Assembly (NCBI GenBank): GCA_002361355.1
Contig: DESQ01000042.1
Span: forward strand, 62,001-126,000
Direction of reading: 5' to 3'
Source: Lachnospiraceae bacterium UBA3310
GTDB lineage: Bacteria; Bacillota; Clostridia; Lachnospirales; Lachnospiraceae
Length of the DNA: 64,000 nt
In this document: piece after piece, positions 25,759 to 34,829 of the stretch
Numbering within the stretch: the first letter of the stretch is position 1
How the letters are laid out: each line of letters opens with the position of its first letter
Made by a program: the position numbers and the translations under genes
Notes under the pieces: generated by a model
What the model saw: only the letters and a program-made list of their open reading frames with translations
The model's database searches: none
What the model was told of the DNA's origin: nothing

Positions 25759-27545
25759 ATACAAATGACAAAAAGAGAATAGGCCTTTTTCTTGCCGCCT
25801 TTTTGCTTGGCGCGGCAGTGGCGGCCGGCATCGGGTATGCGGTCTGGAAAAATCCGGCCAAACAAACAGAAACGGTCGATGCTGTCGGGAATGGGGAAGA
25901 GGCAGAATTGACCGATACGGAAAACTTAGAAAATGGTGAGGCGTCCATAGCTGGTTTCGACTCCATGGAGACCAGGCTGTTTCAGCTTTATCTGGAGAAT
26001 GAGCTGACGCCGCAGTACGGCCGTGCTGATTTGGGTGCGCAGAGGCAGGAGGTTAGCCGGGAAGCATATTTTGACCAGCGTAAAAACAGGATCTGGACGG
26101 ATACAAACGGCGTGGCGTGCGAAGAAATCTACGACCTTGACGGCGATGGCAGCGAGGAACTCCTGGTTTTTCTGCTCAACGAAGAGAAAATCATCATGCG
26201 TATTTACGAGCTGAAAGCCGGAAAGATAGAAAAAAGCGCCGAAACCACGTGGAGACGCCCTGGCGACATGTCGGAGTATGATCTTTTCTGGGCGGTGCTT
26301 CGCGGGGACGATGATACGGCCTATCTCTTTTTTTGTGACAACTATCATGGTTTCATGCGGGATTATGATTTAAAAAATGCGGAACTGTACCGTTATGATG
26401 GCGAGACACTCTACACACCCCTGGCAGTCAGACAGACCGCTGACGAATATGACGGAGGCGTCGTATATACGGCATATCAATATGATGCGGATACAAAACG
26501 GCATTCGGAGAAGGTTGTCTTTGATGAGCGGGAGGAAGGCGAGGCCGGGCTTAGATTTGGTCATTACCGGTACGAGATCGGAAGCCTGTTTGACGAATAT
26601 GGTATCGGTCTTGACAGAGAAGCCGTTTTAAACAGCGGCAACGGTGTTTATCAGAATCTTACGAAAGCCAATGGGTTTTGCGAACTTCTCCGGTTACAGG
26701 TATGGAACGACGATCTGGGCGTTTCCTCTCCCGGCACTTCCGGCGTTTATCACTTTAACGATTCGGATATCTATGACCGGTTCTTAAACGGCGAACTGCC
26801 TGTGCGCATACGGGAGGGCGTCTGGTATAAGTATGATGAAGACAGGGATGTGGACAGGGACAGAGAGTGGACGTTCCGGGAACTCATGGACATGGTGCAT
26901 GATTACTATCTGGAGAGGACAGGGCGCTTCCCTTATGTGGAATATGCTTATCTGGACTGTGGCGGCGACGGGGCGGAGGAACTGGCGATCCGGTTCGTAG
27001 GTATTGACATAGACGGTTATGGGGACGACAGCGATCTGACTATGGTGATTGCCTGTCCCGACGGGATGCCGGAAGTTATATACGCCCGCGAGTCATGGAG
27101 CAGAAGCCAGGATCTGCTCCGGTATCACGGCTGCGTCCGCTACTATGGTTCAAGCGGAGCGATGTGTCAGGGCTTTGGCAGGGACTATATTAACGGAAAC
27201 GGCGATATACAGAGCGTGTATGATGCCGAACAGCTCAGTTATACCGTGTGGGATCTGAAAGTGCGTCTGGGATATGATAACCGCGAGGAAGATTATGATT
27301 CTAAATATGGAGCTACCGTGACGGATTACAGCATTGGAGATGCGGTCTATTCGACTCTGGAGTTTGGCACGGATGTCTCCGACAAGCTGCGACGGGAGTA
27401 CAGGGCCTATCTGGAGCAGCATCACACAACGATTGTCACGGAGGAAGAAATCAGGCAGTTGGTTGAACAGCGCGCGGAGGAACTCGGCATGGAAAAAGAG
27501 TGGATGGACGAGGAGGATCTGGCGTGGAGCTACTGCTATTGGTAA
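25740..27545 (+). CDS. Secreted or membrane-anchored protein of unknown function with EF-hand-like loops
   Basis: 601 residues. One N-terminal membrane segment (about 14-32), then a long acidic exported region. Two stretches, YDLDGDGSEELLVF and LDCGGDGAEELAIRF, look like the DxDGDGxxE calcium-loop/FG-GAP-type motif. I do not recognise the family as a whole. ATG 25740 follows AAGGA at good spacing and lies inside the end of the DUF218 gene. It probably ends the operon started near 18.4 kb, since a new promoter follows. Confidence 0.75.
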   Translation: MRKPDLNTNDKKRIGLFLAAFLLGAAVAAGIGYAVWKNPAKQTETVDAVGNGEEAELTDTENLENGEASIAGFDSMETRLFQLYLENELTPQYGRADLGAQRQEVSREAYFDQRKNRIWTDTNGVACEEIYDLDGDGSEELLVFLLNEEKIIMRIYELKAGKIEKSAETTWRRPGDMSEYDLFWAVLRGDDDTAYLFFCDNYHGFMRDYDLKNAELYRYDGETLYTPLAVRQTADEYDGGVVYTAYQYDADTKRHSEKVVFDEREEGEAGLRFGHYRYEIGSLFDEYGIGLDREAVLNSGNGVYQNLTKANGFCELLRLQVWNDDLGVSSPGTSGVYHFNDSDIYDRFLNGELPVRIREGVWYKYDEDRDVDRDREWTFRELMDMVHDYYLERTGRFPYVEYAYLDCGGDGAEELAIRFVGIDIDGYGDDSDLTMVIACPDGMPEVIYARESWSRSQDLLRYHGCVRYYGSSGAMCQGFGRDYINGNGDIQSVYDAEQLSYTVWDLKVRLGYDNREEDYDSKYGATVTDYSIGDAVYSTLEFGTDVSDKLRREYRAYLEQHHTTIVTEEEIRQLVEQRAEELGMEKEWMDEEDLAWSYCYW

Positions 27546-27561
27546 ATGGTGTAAATGTCCC

Positions 27562-27591
27562 TTGACGGGCGGATGGAAATACGGGTAGAAT
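27562..27591 (+). promoter_or_regulatory. Sigma-A-type promoter for the TPR lipoprotein
   Basis: TTGACG (27562-27567), 18-base spacer, TAGAAT (27586-27591), about 48 bases before the GTG start at 27639. Confidence 0.55.
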
Positions 27592-27638
27592 AGAACAGGC
27601 ACAGGTGATGAGTTGCTTGATAAACTTGGAGATAAAAG

Positions 27639-28700
27639 GTGAAGGAACGAAGGAGAAAAGGCAAAAAAAGAACAGGACTGGCAGCAGTTTTGCTGTGCGC
27701 GTTCCTGGCGGGCTGTGGGTCGGAAGCCGCCCCCAGCTATACGGAGCAGGGCATGGATGCTGTGGCGGCGCTCGACTATGAGAAGGCGCTTGCTCTTTTC
27801 CAGACAGCGAGGGAAAACGGCGAGGAGGAGCGGCTGCTTTACCGGGGTATGGGACTTGCGTACCTTGGGAAAACCGATTATGAGGCCGCCATTGCTTATC
27901 TGGAGACTGCGCTTCGGCTGGGCGACGGTATCGTGGAGGATCTGGACTTCGATATCAATTATTATCTCGCCACGGCATATTTTAAAAACGGGCAGATGCA
28001 GGAGGCAGTGGGCGTGTATGACGCGATTCTGGGACTTCGCCCGGAGGAGACGGATGCCTGCTATCTGCGGGGCTGCGTGAAGCTTGCGGAGGGAAATTTT
28101 GATGCGGCGCAGGCGGATTTCAATGCGGCGATCGCGCAGGAACCGAAGAATTATGACCGCATGATACGCATATACATGGTGCTTGAGGAGTACGGCTACA
28201 GGGAGGCGGGGCAGGTTTATCTGCAAAACGCCATGAAGGAGAATGAAAAGTCCATCTCCGATTATGACATGGGACGTATCTGTTACTATATGGGCGATTA
28301 TGAGAACGCCCGCAGTTTTTTGGAGAGACTTAAGACCACAACGGACTATGGCGCCGCACTCTATCTGGGCAGAACCTATGAGGCGCTTGGAGACTACAAT
28401 TATGCCGCAAGCATTTATGCCGGCTATACGGAATATGACCAGACGAAGGCGGAGATTTACAACCAGCTTGGTTTGTGCCGTATGCAGTTAAAAGAGTTTG
28501 ATGCGGCGCTTATGGCTTTTCAGACGGCGATGAACATTGAGGGGAACGACATGATGCAGACCCTGAAATTCAACGAGGCGATTACCTATGAGTATATGGG
28601 AGATTACAAGACGGCTGCGTCACTCATGAACAGTTATCTGCGCAGTTATCCGGATGACGAGACGGCAAAGCGCGAGTACGAGTTTTTGCAGACAAGATAA
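27639..28700 (+). CDS. Tetratricopeptide-repeat lipoprotein
   Basis: 353 residues from a GTG start. A basic N-terminus and hydrophobic stretch end in the lipobox FLAGCGS (Cys about 26), so the protein should be lipid-anchored outside the membrane. The rest is a series of about eight TPR helix pairs (e.g. YLGKTDYEAAIAYLETAL, KEFDAALMAFQTAM), a scaffold for protein contacts. Partner unknown. It has its own promoter. The Nudix-like gene follows after 32 bases. Confidence 0.85.
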   Translation: MKERRRKGKKRTGLAAVLLCAFLAGCGSEAAPSYTEQGMDAVAALDYEKALALFQTARENGEEERLLYRGMGLAYLGKTDYEAAIAYLETALRLGDGIVEDLDFDINYYLATAYFKNGQMQEAVGVYDAILGLRPEETDACYLRGCVKLAEGNFDAAQADFNAAIAQEPKNYDRMIRIYMVLEEYGYREAGQVYLQNAMKENEKSISDYDMGRICYYMGDYENARSFLERLKTTTDYGAALYLGRTYEALGDYNYAASIYAGYTEYDQTKAEIYNQLGLCRMQLKEFDAALMAFQTAMNIEGNDMMQTLKFNEAITYEYMGDYKTAASLMNSYLRSYPDDETAKREYEFLQTR

Positions 28701-28732
28701 CGCATTTTATTCAGGAAGGAGAGAGATATATT

Positions 28733-29137
28733 ATGAAAGATACTTATGTGCGTGTAAAAGGCATTATCAAAAAGGGAGATACCTACCTTCTGTTAAAGAG
28801 ATGGGTGGATGACCGTATTCCGGATCCCTTTGTATGGGAGTTTATCGACGCGGAAGTACCTCACGGGGTTGCGCCCGACGACACGATGTTGTCCGCGATT
28901 TCGGAACTTCTCTCCATCAACGGAAAGATTGAGAAAATTGAATACACATGGTCGCAGCTTCTCGGGGAGACGCACTGTGTAGGCATTGCCTATATCTGCT
29001 CTATTCCGGAGGAGGAGGAACCGAATATTGTTCTGTCGGAGGATTACGGGAGCTATGAGTGGGTGAAGAGGGATGATTTCCCGCACTATATTGAAAACCA
29101 GTATGTGTTGAAAGACTTGGAGGGCAAGAAGCTGTGA
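28733..29137 (+). CDS. Nudix-fold-like protein with a degenerate Nudix box
   Basis: 134 residues. The start VRVKGIIKKGDTYLLLKRW and the end DYGSYEWVKRDDFPHYI match the Nudix fold, but the region that should hold GX5EX7REUXEEXGU reads DAEVPHGVAPDDTMLSAISE and lacks the catalytic REXXEE pattern. It may bind a nucleotide without hydrolysing it. It overlaps pyrF by four bases (GTGA), suggesting a role connected with pyrimidine nucleotides, which is inference. AAGGAGAGAG precedes the ATG. Confidence 0.65.
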   Translation: MKDTYVRVKGIIKKGDTYLLLKRWVDDRIPDPFVWEFIDAEVPHGVAPDDTMLSAISELLSINGKIEKIEYTWSQLLGETHCVGIAYICSIPEEEEPNIVLSEDYGSYEWVKRDDFPHYIENQYVLKDLEGKKL

Positions 29138-30081
29138 TAAATACACTGACAGAGAAAATAAAGAAACTGGAGGCGCCCATTGTGGTCGGCCTGGATCCCA
29201 CCATGAAACTTGTGCCGGCATCTGTTAAGAAGAAAGCGTTTGCAGAGTATGGCGAGACATTGCGGGGCGCGGCGGAGGCAATTCTTTCTTACAATATGGC
29301 AATTGTGGATGCGGTCTGCGATCTTGTTCCAGCGGTGAAGCCACAGATTGCTATGTATGAGCAGTTCGGCGTGGAGGGGCTTATTGCTTTTCAGAAGACG
29401 GTGGCTTACTGTAAGGAAAAAGGGCTGGTGGTGATTGGAGACATTAAGCGCGGCGATATCGGTTCTACCTCTGAGGCATATGCGGTGGGGCATCTTGGGC
29501 AGGTGCAGGTGGGAAATACCATGTGCCGTGGTTTTGACGAGGACTTTGTGACGGTGAATCCTTATCTTGGCTCCGACGGTGTGCAGCCTTTTATCAAGGT
29601 ATGCAAGGAGGAGAAGAAGGGCATCTTTGTGCTGGTGAAGACATCCAATCCAAGCAGCGGGGAATTTCAGGATCGTTTCGTACTTCCGAGGGACGAGGCA
29701 AATGCCGGAGCGGCAAGACCGCTCTATGAGATTGTCGGCGAGAAGGTGGCTGAGTGGGCAGCAGATCATATGGGCGAAGAGTATAGCTATATCGGCGCGG
29801 TGGTGGGCGCCACTTATCCGGAAATGGGAAAGATTCTCCGGCAGATCATGCCGAAATCTTTCATTCTGGTGCCTGGTTACGGCGCACAGGGCGGCAGGGG
29901 AAAAGACTTGAAACACTTTTTCAACAAAGACGGGCTGGGAGCTATCGTCAATTCTTCCAGAGGAATCATTGCGGCGTACCAACAGGAAAAATATGCCAGG
30001 TACGGGGAAGAAAATTTTGCGGATGCGGCCCGTGCGGCGGTGCTTGACATGAAGGAAGATATTCGGACGGGCATCTCCTAA
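29134..30081 (+). CDS. pyrF: Orotidine 5'-phosphate decarboxylase
   Basis: 315 residues, the long form of the enzyme. It decarboxylates OMP to UMP, the last step of de novo pyrimidine synthesis. Signatures: VVGLDPTMK at the N-terminus, the catalytic Lys/Asp cluster in VVIGDIKRGDIGSTS, a phosphate-binding VPGYGAQGG, and SSRGIIAAY. The start is GTG, overlapping the Nudix-like gene. No other pyr genes are present in the window, so it is detached from the usual pyr operon, at least locally. Confidence 0.95.
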   Translation: MINTLTEKIKKLEAPIVVGLDPTMKLVPASVKKKAFAEYGETLRGAAEAILSYNMAIVDAVCDLVPAVKPQIAMYEQFGVEGLIAFQKTVAYCKEKGLVVIGDIKRGDIGSTSEAYAVGHLGQVQVGNTMCRGFDEDFVTVNPYLGSDGVQPFIKVCKEEKKGIFVLVKTSNPSSGEFQDRFVLPRDEANAGAARPLYEIVGEKVAEWAADHMGEEYSYIGAVVGATYPEMGKILRQIMPKSFILVPGYGAQGGRGKDLKHFFNKDGLGAIVNSSRGIIAAYQQEKYARYGEENFADAARAAVLDMKEDIRTGIS

Positions 30082-30083
30082 AC

Positions 30084-30113
30084 GTATATTTTCAAGAAAA
30101 AAACGACATACTA
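30084..30113 (+). promoter_or_regulatory. Sigma-G-type (forespore) promoter for spoVAD
   Basis: GTATA (30084-30088), exactly 18 bases, CATACTA (30107-30113). This fits the Bacillus sigma-G pattern GHATR-N18-CATNHTA at every specified position. It lies about 75 bases before the spoVAD start at 30190, a gene expected to be sigma-G dependent. Confidence 0.6.
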
Positions 30114-30189
30114 TTCCTGAAGAGAATGAAGAAGATTCAGTCAGGACAGGCGGTTTTCGTGGACGCCCGTGCTGGCAGAAAGGGATCGT

Positions 30190-31203
30190 ATGTTAGGAAA
30201 GCAGAGTATTCAGTTTGAGAAAAAACCGTACATCATAGGAAGCGCCTCCGTCGTCGGCAGTAAGGAAGCGCAGGGCCCAATGGGAGAACTTTTCGATAAA
30301 GTCGGGTATGACGATATGTTCGGCGGAAAGACCTGGGAGGAAGCAGAGAGCATCCTGCAGAAGGAGGCGCTTGAGATCGCCATGTCCAAGGCGGAGCTTA
30401 CAAAGCAGGATTTACAGATAGTGTTCGCGGGGGATCTGTTGGGACAGTCTATCGCCAGCAGCTTCGGTATGGCGGGATATCAACTGCCACATGTGGGTCT
30501 TTACGGCGCCTGTTCTACCTGCGGACTGTCGCTGTCCATGGGAGGCCTGACGGTCTCCGGCGGCTTCGCGCAGAAGGCCGCCTGTATTACCTCCAGCCAC
30601 TTTGCCAGCGCGGAGAAGGAGTTTCGTTTTCCGTTAGCCTACGGAAACCAGAGGCCAAAGTCGGCCACATGGACGGTGACGGGAAGCGGCGCATTCATCC
30701 TGTCGTCACAGCCGGGGAAGCAGACTCTTGCTGCGATGGAGGGCGTCACGATCGGAAAGATCGTGGACTATGGGATCAAGGATTCCATGAATATGGGTGC
30801 CTGTATGGCCCCCGCTGCGGCAGATACGATCAGGCAGAATCTGGAGGACTTTGGCAGGGAGCCGAAGGACTATGACAAGATTATCACCGGCGATCTCGGT
30901 GAGGTGGGGCAAAAGCTTTTGTTTGATTTGCTGGCTGAGAAACAGATTGACATCACCAGACAGCATATGGACTGCGGCATCGAAATTTACGAGAGCGAGA
31001 AACAGCACACGGATGCGGGCGGTTCCGGCTGCGGGTGCAGTGCGGCGGTGCTCTCCGCCTATATTTTGAAGAAAATCAGGGAAGGTATCTGGAAGAGGGT
31101 GCTTTTTGTGCCTACGGGCGCGCTCCTTTCCAAGACAAGTTTTAATGAGGGACAGACGATTCCGGGTATTGCTCATGGGGTGGTGATGGAACATTATGAA
31201 TGA
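30190..31203 (+). CDS. spoVAD: Stage V sporulation protein AD (SpoVAD)
   Basis: 337 residues, the family length. It has a thiolase/beta-ketoacyl-synthase-like fold that in spores binds dipicolinic acid within the SpoVA complex. Signatures: IIGSASVVGSKEAQGPMG at the N-terminus, GACSTCGLSLSMGG around the former active-site Cys, SSHFASAEKEFRFPL, GGSGCGCSAAVLS, and a C-terminal GALLSKTSFNEGQTIPGIAH. ATG 30190 follows AAAGGG. It stands alone, about 29 kb from spoVAC and 8 kb from spoVAE, with its own forespore-type promoter and terminator. Confidence 0.95.
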   Translation: MLGKQSIQFEKKPYIIGSASVVGSKEAQGPMGELFDKVGYDDMFGGKTWEEAESILQKEALEIAMSKAELTKQDLQIVFAGDLLGQSIASSFGMAGYQLPHVGLYGACSTCGLSLSMGGLTVSGGFAQKAACITSSHFASAEKEFRFPLAYGNQRPKSATWTVTGSGAFILSSQPGKQTLAAMEGVTIGKIVDYGIKDSMNMGACMAPAAADTIRQNLEDFGREPKDYDKIITGDLGEVGQKLLFDLLAEKQIDITRQHMDCGIEIYESEKQHTDAGGSGCGCSAAVLSAYILKKIREGIWKRVLFVPTGALLSKTSFNEGQTIPGIAHGVVMEHYE

Positions 31204-31218
31204 TAAAATATAACAATG

Positions 31219-31257
31219 GCGGTATTCCATGGTTAAAGGCTATGGAGTACCGCTTTT
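31219..31257 (+). terminator. Terminator after spoVAD
   Basis: GCGGTATTCCAT (31219-31230) pairs with ATGGAGTACCGC (31242-31253) with one mismatch, followed by TTTTCTT. A GTTTACATAA motif in reverse orientation lies at 31278-31287, just after it. Confidence 0.75.
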
Positions 31258-31404
31258 CTTATGGCAATAAAATAGTGTTATGTAAACTAAATTGCAAAGT
31301 ATACCTAAAAAAGGGCGATCTATACCAGCCTGGACAAAGAATAACAGATATTATGGTATGATTGATACGACAAGCCAAGGATTAAGGAAAGGAAGGGATA
31401 CAGA

Positions 31405-31707
31405 ATGACCATTGAAACGAAGGAAAACGGAAAGGAAATCACGCTGCTGCCTGCGGGGAGACTGGACACCACCACGGCGCCGCAGTTGGAGGCACAGATC
31501 AATGCTGTTTCCGAGAGGGCAGAGAGGCTGATATTTGATTTTCAGGAGCTGGAATACCTCTCCTCCGCAGGACTTCGCGTTCTTCTGGCGGCTCATAAGT
31601 TTTTTATGAAGCGGGGCAGTGGGGAAATGATCATACGTCACGTCAACGAGACCATTCAGGAGGTCTTTGAGGTTACAGGATTCATGGATATTTTTACCAT
31701 AGAATAA
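31405..31707 (+). CDS. STAS-domain anti-anti-sigma factor-like protein (RsbV/SpoIIAA type)
   Basis: 100 residues, a single STAS domain. The phosphorylatable serine is in the motif YLSSAGLRVLL. Such proteins are phosphorylated by an RsbW-type kinase and dephosphorylated by a PP2C phosphatase, and in the dephospho form sequester the kinase. The kinase-like gene follows 14 bases downstream and two PP2C genes lie nearby. No sigma factor is in the cluster, so the switch may control something else (inference). AAGGAAGGG precedes the ATG. Confidence 0.9.
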   Translation: MTIETKENGKEITLLPAGRLDTTTAPQLEAQINAVSERAERLIFDFQELEYLSSAGLRVLLAAHKFFMKRGSGEMIIRHVNETIQEVFEVTGFMDIFTIE

Positions 31708-31721
31708 GCGAGGAGCGGCAT

Positions 31722-32129
31722 ATGAAGGAATTAACAGTTGATGCAACGGTGGAGAGCATTCCTGTCATCACAGAATTTGTGGATGAACAGCTTGCAAAGT
31801 ACAATTGCCCGGTGAAGGCGCAGGCGCAGATAGATATTGCCATTGACGAGCTGTTCAGCAATATTGTTCACTATGCTTATCATCCTGGGACAGGGCCTGC
31901 GACAGTGCGCGTGGAGGTGGTGGAGAAACCTCTTTCGGTCGTGATTACGTTTATAGATCAGGGTGTGCCCTACGATCCGCTTGCCAAGGCAGATCCGGAT
32001 GTAACCTTGTCGGCGGAGGAACGCGCGATAGGCGGGCTGGGGATTTATATTGTGAAGAAAAACATGAACGAGATTACTTATGAATATAAGGATGGACGGA
32101 ATATTTTGAAAATACGCAAGGAGCTGTAG
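31722..32129 (+). CDS. Anti-sigma-type serine kinase, HATPase domain (RsbW-like)
   Basis: 135 residues of HATPase_c fold: N-box IDIAIDELFSNIVHYAY, G1 box FIDQGVPYDPL and GGLGIYIVKKNMNEITYEY. RsbW/SpoIIAB-type proteins bind and inhibit a target and phosphorylate the partner STAS protein, encoded 14 bases upstream. Start ATG with GAGGAGCGG upstream. It is followed after five bases by a hybrid kinase, so the partner switch and a phosphorelay are one transcription unit. Confidence 0.9.
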   Translation: MKELTVDATVESIPVITEFVDEQLAKYNCPVKAQAQIDIAIDELFSNIVHYAYHPGTGPATVRVEVVEKPLSVVITFIDQGVPYDPLAKADPDVTLSAEERAIGGLGIYIVKKNMNEITYEYKDGRNILKIRKEL

Positions 32130-32134
32130 CGCAA

Positions 32135-34429
32135 ATGCTGGAACAGAGAGATCATAAAGGGCTGTACAGGGAAATTGTAACGAATATGCTGGAAGGTGTC
32201 ATGGTGATCAGCATGAATGGGAAGATTACCATGCTGAATCCGGCGGCGGAACGCATGCTTGGCCTGACGCAGGAGGATATCGGGGATTCCTTTATTAACG
32301 TTTTTTTTACAAGAGAAGGGACGGACGCCTTTAACGAGGCAATTCTGGACACGGTCTATGAGAAGGAAAAGGTGAGTAACATGCCGGTGGATTATGTGCT
32401 TGCGGGGGAGACGAGAAATCTGTCCCTGACCACAAGCTATATCCATAATGACGGTGAAAAATGCGTGGTCGTGGTGATGGAGGATGTCACGGAGTTAAAC
32501 GAGCTGCGGGATGCACAGACCGCTCTTGATAAAATCCGGAAATTGAACAGGGAATACGAGAAGGCAAAGGATGAGGCCATCCGTGCAAATGAGGCGAAGA
32601 GCCTGTTTCTTTCCAATATGTCCCATGAGATCAGGACGCCTATCAATGCGGTGCTCGGCATGAATGAGATGATACTCAGAGAATGTACGGACAAACAGAT
32701 TCTTTCCTATGCTGCCGATATTCGCAGCTCCGGCAAAACGCTCCTTTTTTTGATTAACGACATACTGGACATGTCGAAGATTGAGTCCGGTAAAATGGAG
32801 ATCGTAAGAGTGGAATACGAACCGGAAAGCCTGATGATGGATCTGTGGAATATCATATTTCTGCGGGCGCAGGAAAAGGGACTTACCATCCGCTTTTCAA
32901 CGGATGAGACACTGCCAAGGAAGCTGTACGGAGATGATGTCAGGATCAAACAGGTTGTGACAAATCTACTGACTAATGCAGTCAAGTATACACCGCAGGG
33001 CGGTATTGAAATGAAGGTGGCGTATGAGAGGACAGGAGAGGAAGAACTCAATCTGATCATATCCGTGGCGGATACGGGGATGGGCATCCGGAAGGAGGAT
33101 ATGGGGAAGCTGTTTGAGAGCTTCCAGCGGCTGGATGAGGAAAAAAACCGTAATATTGAAGGGACAGGCCTTGGCATGAATATTACCATGTCCCTCTTAA
33201 AACTGATGGACGGAGACATGAAGGTGGAGAGCGAATATGGAGAAGGCTCTGTCTTTACGGTTACGATACCGCAGAGAATCGTTTGCAGTGAGCCTGTCGG
33301 GGATTTCGAATCCATCAGAAAAAGGCGGGAGCAGAACCTTGCCGGGAAACAGCAGTTCTTTGAGGCGCCGGAGGCAAGCGTGCTTGTGGTGGATGACAAC
33401 AGCATGAATCTTACCGTATTCCAATCGCTGTTAAAACGGACAAAGATGAAGATTACCACGGCGGACTCCGGGAAACGGTGTCTGGAACTTGTGAAAAAGG
33501 AACCGTACCATATCATCTTTATGGATCATATGATGCCGGAGATGGACGGTATTGAAACACTGCATGAAATTCAGAAGCTTTCGGACTTCCCGAACGAGGA
33601 TACGCCGGTGATTGCCCTGACGGCAAATGCATTGTCCGGTGCGCGGGAAGGGTACCTGAAGGAAGGGTTCGCGGACTTTTTGACCAAGCCCATTGACGGG
33701 GATCTGTTGGAACAGACGGTGGAGAAATATCTGCCGGATGCATTAGTCACAAAAACGGACAATGCAGGGGAGGGGTCCGGGGAGGAGAGCATCCGGATCG
33801 ATCATGAGACTTTTCTTGCCTATGATATTTCTGTAGAAAATGGCCTGGCTTATGCAAAGGGTGACCTGGAAATGTATCTGGAACTGGCGCGGCTGCTTCT
33901 CAAAGACAGGGGAAAGCAGGAGGTCATGCGGCAGCTTTTGCGTGAGGGAAATAGTAAGGATTATGCGATTCTGGTACACGGCCTGAAAGGAAACGCGCGG
34001 ACGCTCGGTGCGGATCGGCTTGCGGATATGGCATTCGACCATGAAAAGGAGAGCAAGGCAGGGAATGTGGCCTATGTGGACGAGCATTTTGAAGAATTGC
34101 TGGCTGTCTGGGAAAATACGCTGGCCGGCTTTGAAAAACTGCTTGCTGTCTGCGGAAAAGGAGAGAACGACAAATACGGCACGGCCGCCGGTGAAGGCGA
34201 GGAAGTACTAAAACTGTCCGAAAGTGATTTGGAGACGGTGGCGGCTCTTCTGGATGATTTTGAAACGCAAAAAGCCATAGAGCAGTTGCGGGATTGGATA
34301 CAGAACCCCCTGGAGCAGTCAATGCATGAACGGATTAAAAATGTGTTGATTGCGCTGGAAGATGAATTTGATGAGGATAAGGCAACGGCGTTGCTGCGAG
34401 AGAACGGAGGAGAAGACAATGGGATTTAA
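32135..34429 (+). CDS. PAS-domain hybrid histidine kinase with receiver and HPt domains
   Basis: 764 residues, apparently cytoplasmic. PAS domain (about 14-115, GVMVISMNGKITMLNPAAE), HisKA with NMSHEIRTPINAVLG (His about 163), ATPase with GTGLGMNITMSLL, receiver with VVDDNSMN and IIFMDHMMPEMDG (Asp about 462), and HPt with VHGLKGNARTLGA (His about 614). The C-terminal 90 residues (LSESDLETVAALLDDFE...) are helical and of unknown role. No membrane segment was seen, so it likely senses an internal signal through PAS. The next gene, a lone receiver, overlaps by 11 bases and is its probable phosphate acceptor. Confidence 0.92.
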   Translation: MLEQRDHKGLYREIVTNMLEGVMVISMNGKITMLNPAAERMLGLTQEDIGDSFINVFFTREGTDAFNEAILDTVYEKEKVSNMPVDYVLAGETRNLSLTTSYIHNDGEKCVVVVMEDVTELNELRDAQTALDKIRKLNREYEKAKDEAIRANEAKSLFLSNMSHEIRTPINAVLGMNEMILRECTDKQILSYAADIRSSGKTLLFLINDILDMSKIESGKMEIVRVEYEPESLMMDLWNIIFLRAQEKGLTIRFSTDETLPRKLYGDDVRIKQVVTNLLTNAVKYTPQGGIEMKVAYERTGEEELNLIISVADTGMGIRKEDMGKLFESFQRLDEEKNRNIEGTGLGMNITMSLLKLMDGDMKVESEYGEGSVFTVTIPQRIVCSEPVGDFESIRKRREQNLAGKQQFFEAPEASVLVVDDNSMNLTVFQSLLKRTKMKITTADSGKRCLELVKKEPYHIIFMDHMMPEMDGIETLHEIQKLSDFPNEDTPVIALTANALSGAREGYLKEGFADFLTKPIDGDLLEQTVEKYLPDALVTKTDNAGEGSGEESIRIDHETFLAYDISVENGLAYAKGDLEMYLELARLLLKDRGKQEVMRQLLREGNSKDYAILVHGLKGNARTLGADRLADMAFDHEKESKAGNVAYVDEHFEELLAVWENTLAGFEKLLAVCGKGENDKYGTAAGEGEEVLKLSESDLETVAALLDDFETQKAIEQLRDWIQNPLEQSMHERIKNVLIALEDEFDEDKATALLRENGGEDNGI

Positions 34430-34829
34430 CAAGAAAAATATTGTGGCGGTGGACGACAGCGGTATTGTTTTGAAAATGCTGATCAAGGTGCTGGGTACGA
34501 AATACGAGCTGCATGTGTTTAACGGCGGAAAACGGGCGCTGCAGTTTTTGAAAGACAGGACACCAGACCTGATTATTCTGGATATTGACATGCCGGAGAT
34601 CAACGGATATGAGATGCTTAAGATGATTAAGGAGAAGAATCATTTACAGGATGTGCCTGTTATCTTCCTGACATCTAACAATGATAAAAACCACGTGATT
34701 AAAGCGGTGGCCGGCGGTGCAAAGGACTATGTGGTGAAGCCCATCGACGAGGATATCCTGACAGAAAAAGTGCGCGCAGCACTGGAGGAACCCGCCGCCG
34801 ATGATGTGATTGACTGGAACAATATTTAG
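34419..34829 (+). CDS. Stand-alone receiver-domain response regulator
   Basis: 136 residues, essentially a single receiver: VAVDDSGIVLK, LIILDIDMPEING (Asp about 54), FLTSNNDKNHV and VVKPID. There is no DNA-binding domain, only a short acidic tail. ATG 34419 has ACGGAGGAG upstream and lies inside the end of the hybrid kinase gene. It probably acts by protein contact, for example on one of the neighbouring phosphatases (inference). It ends tail to tail with the minus-strand phosphatase gene, overlapping by four bases. Confidence 0.9.
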   Translation: MGFNKKNIVAVDDSGIVLKMLIKVLGTKYELHVFNGGKRALQFLKDRTPDLIILDIDMPEINGYEMLKMIKEKNHLQDVPVIFLTSNNDKNHVIKAVAGGAKDYVVKPIDEDILTEKVRAALEEPAADDVIDWNNI

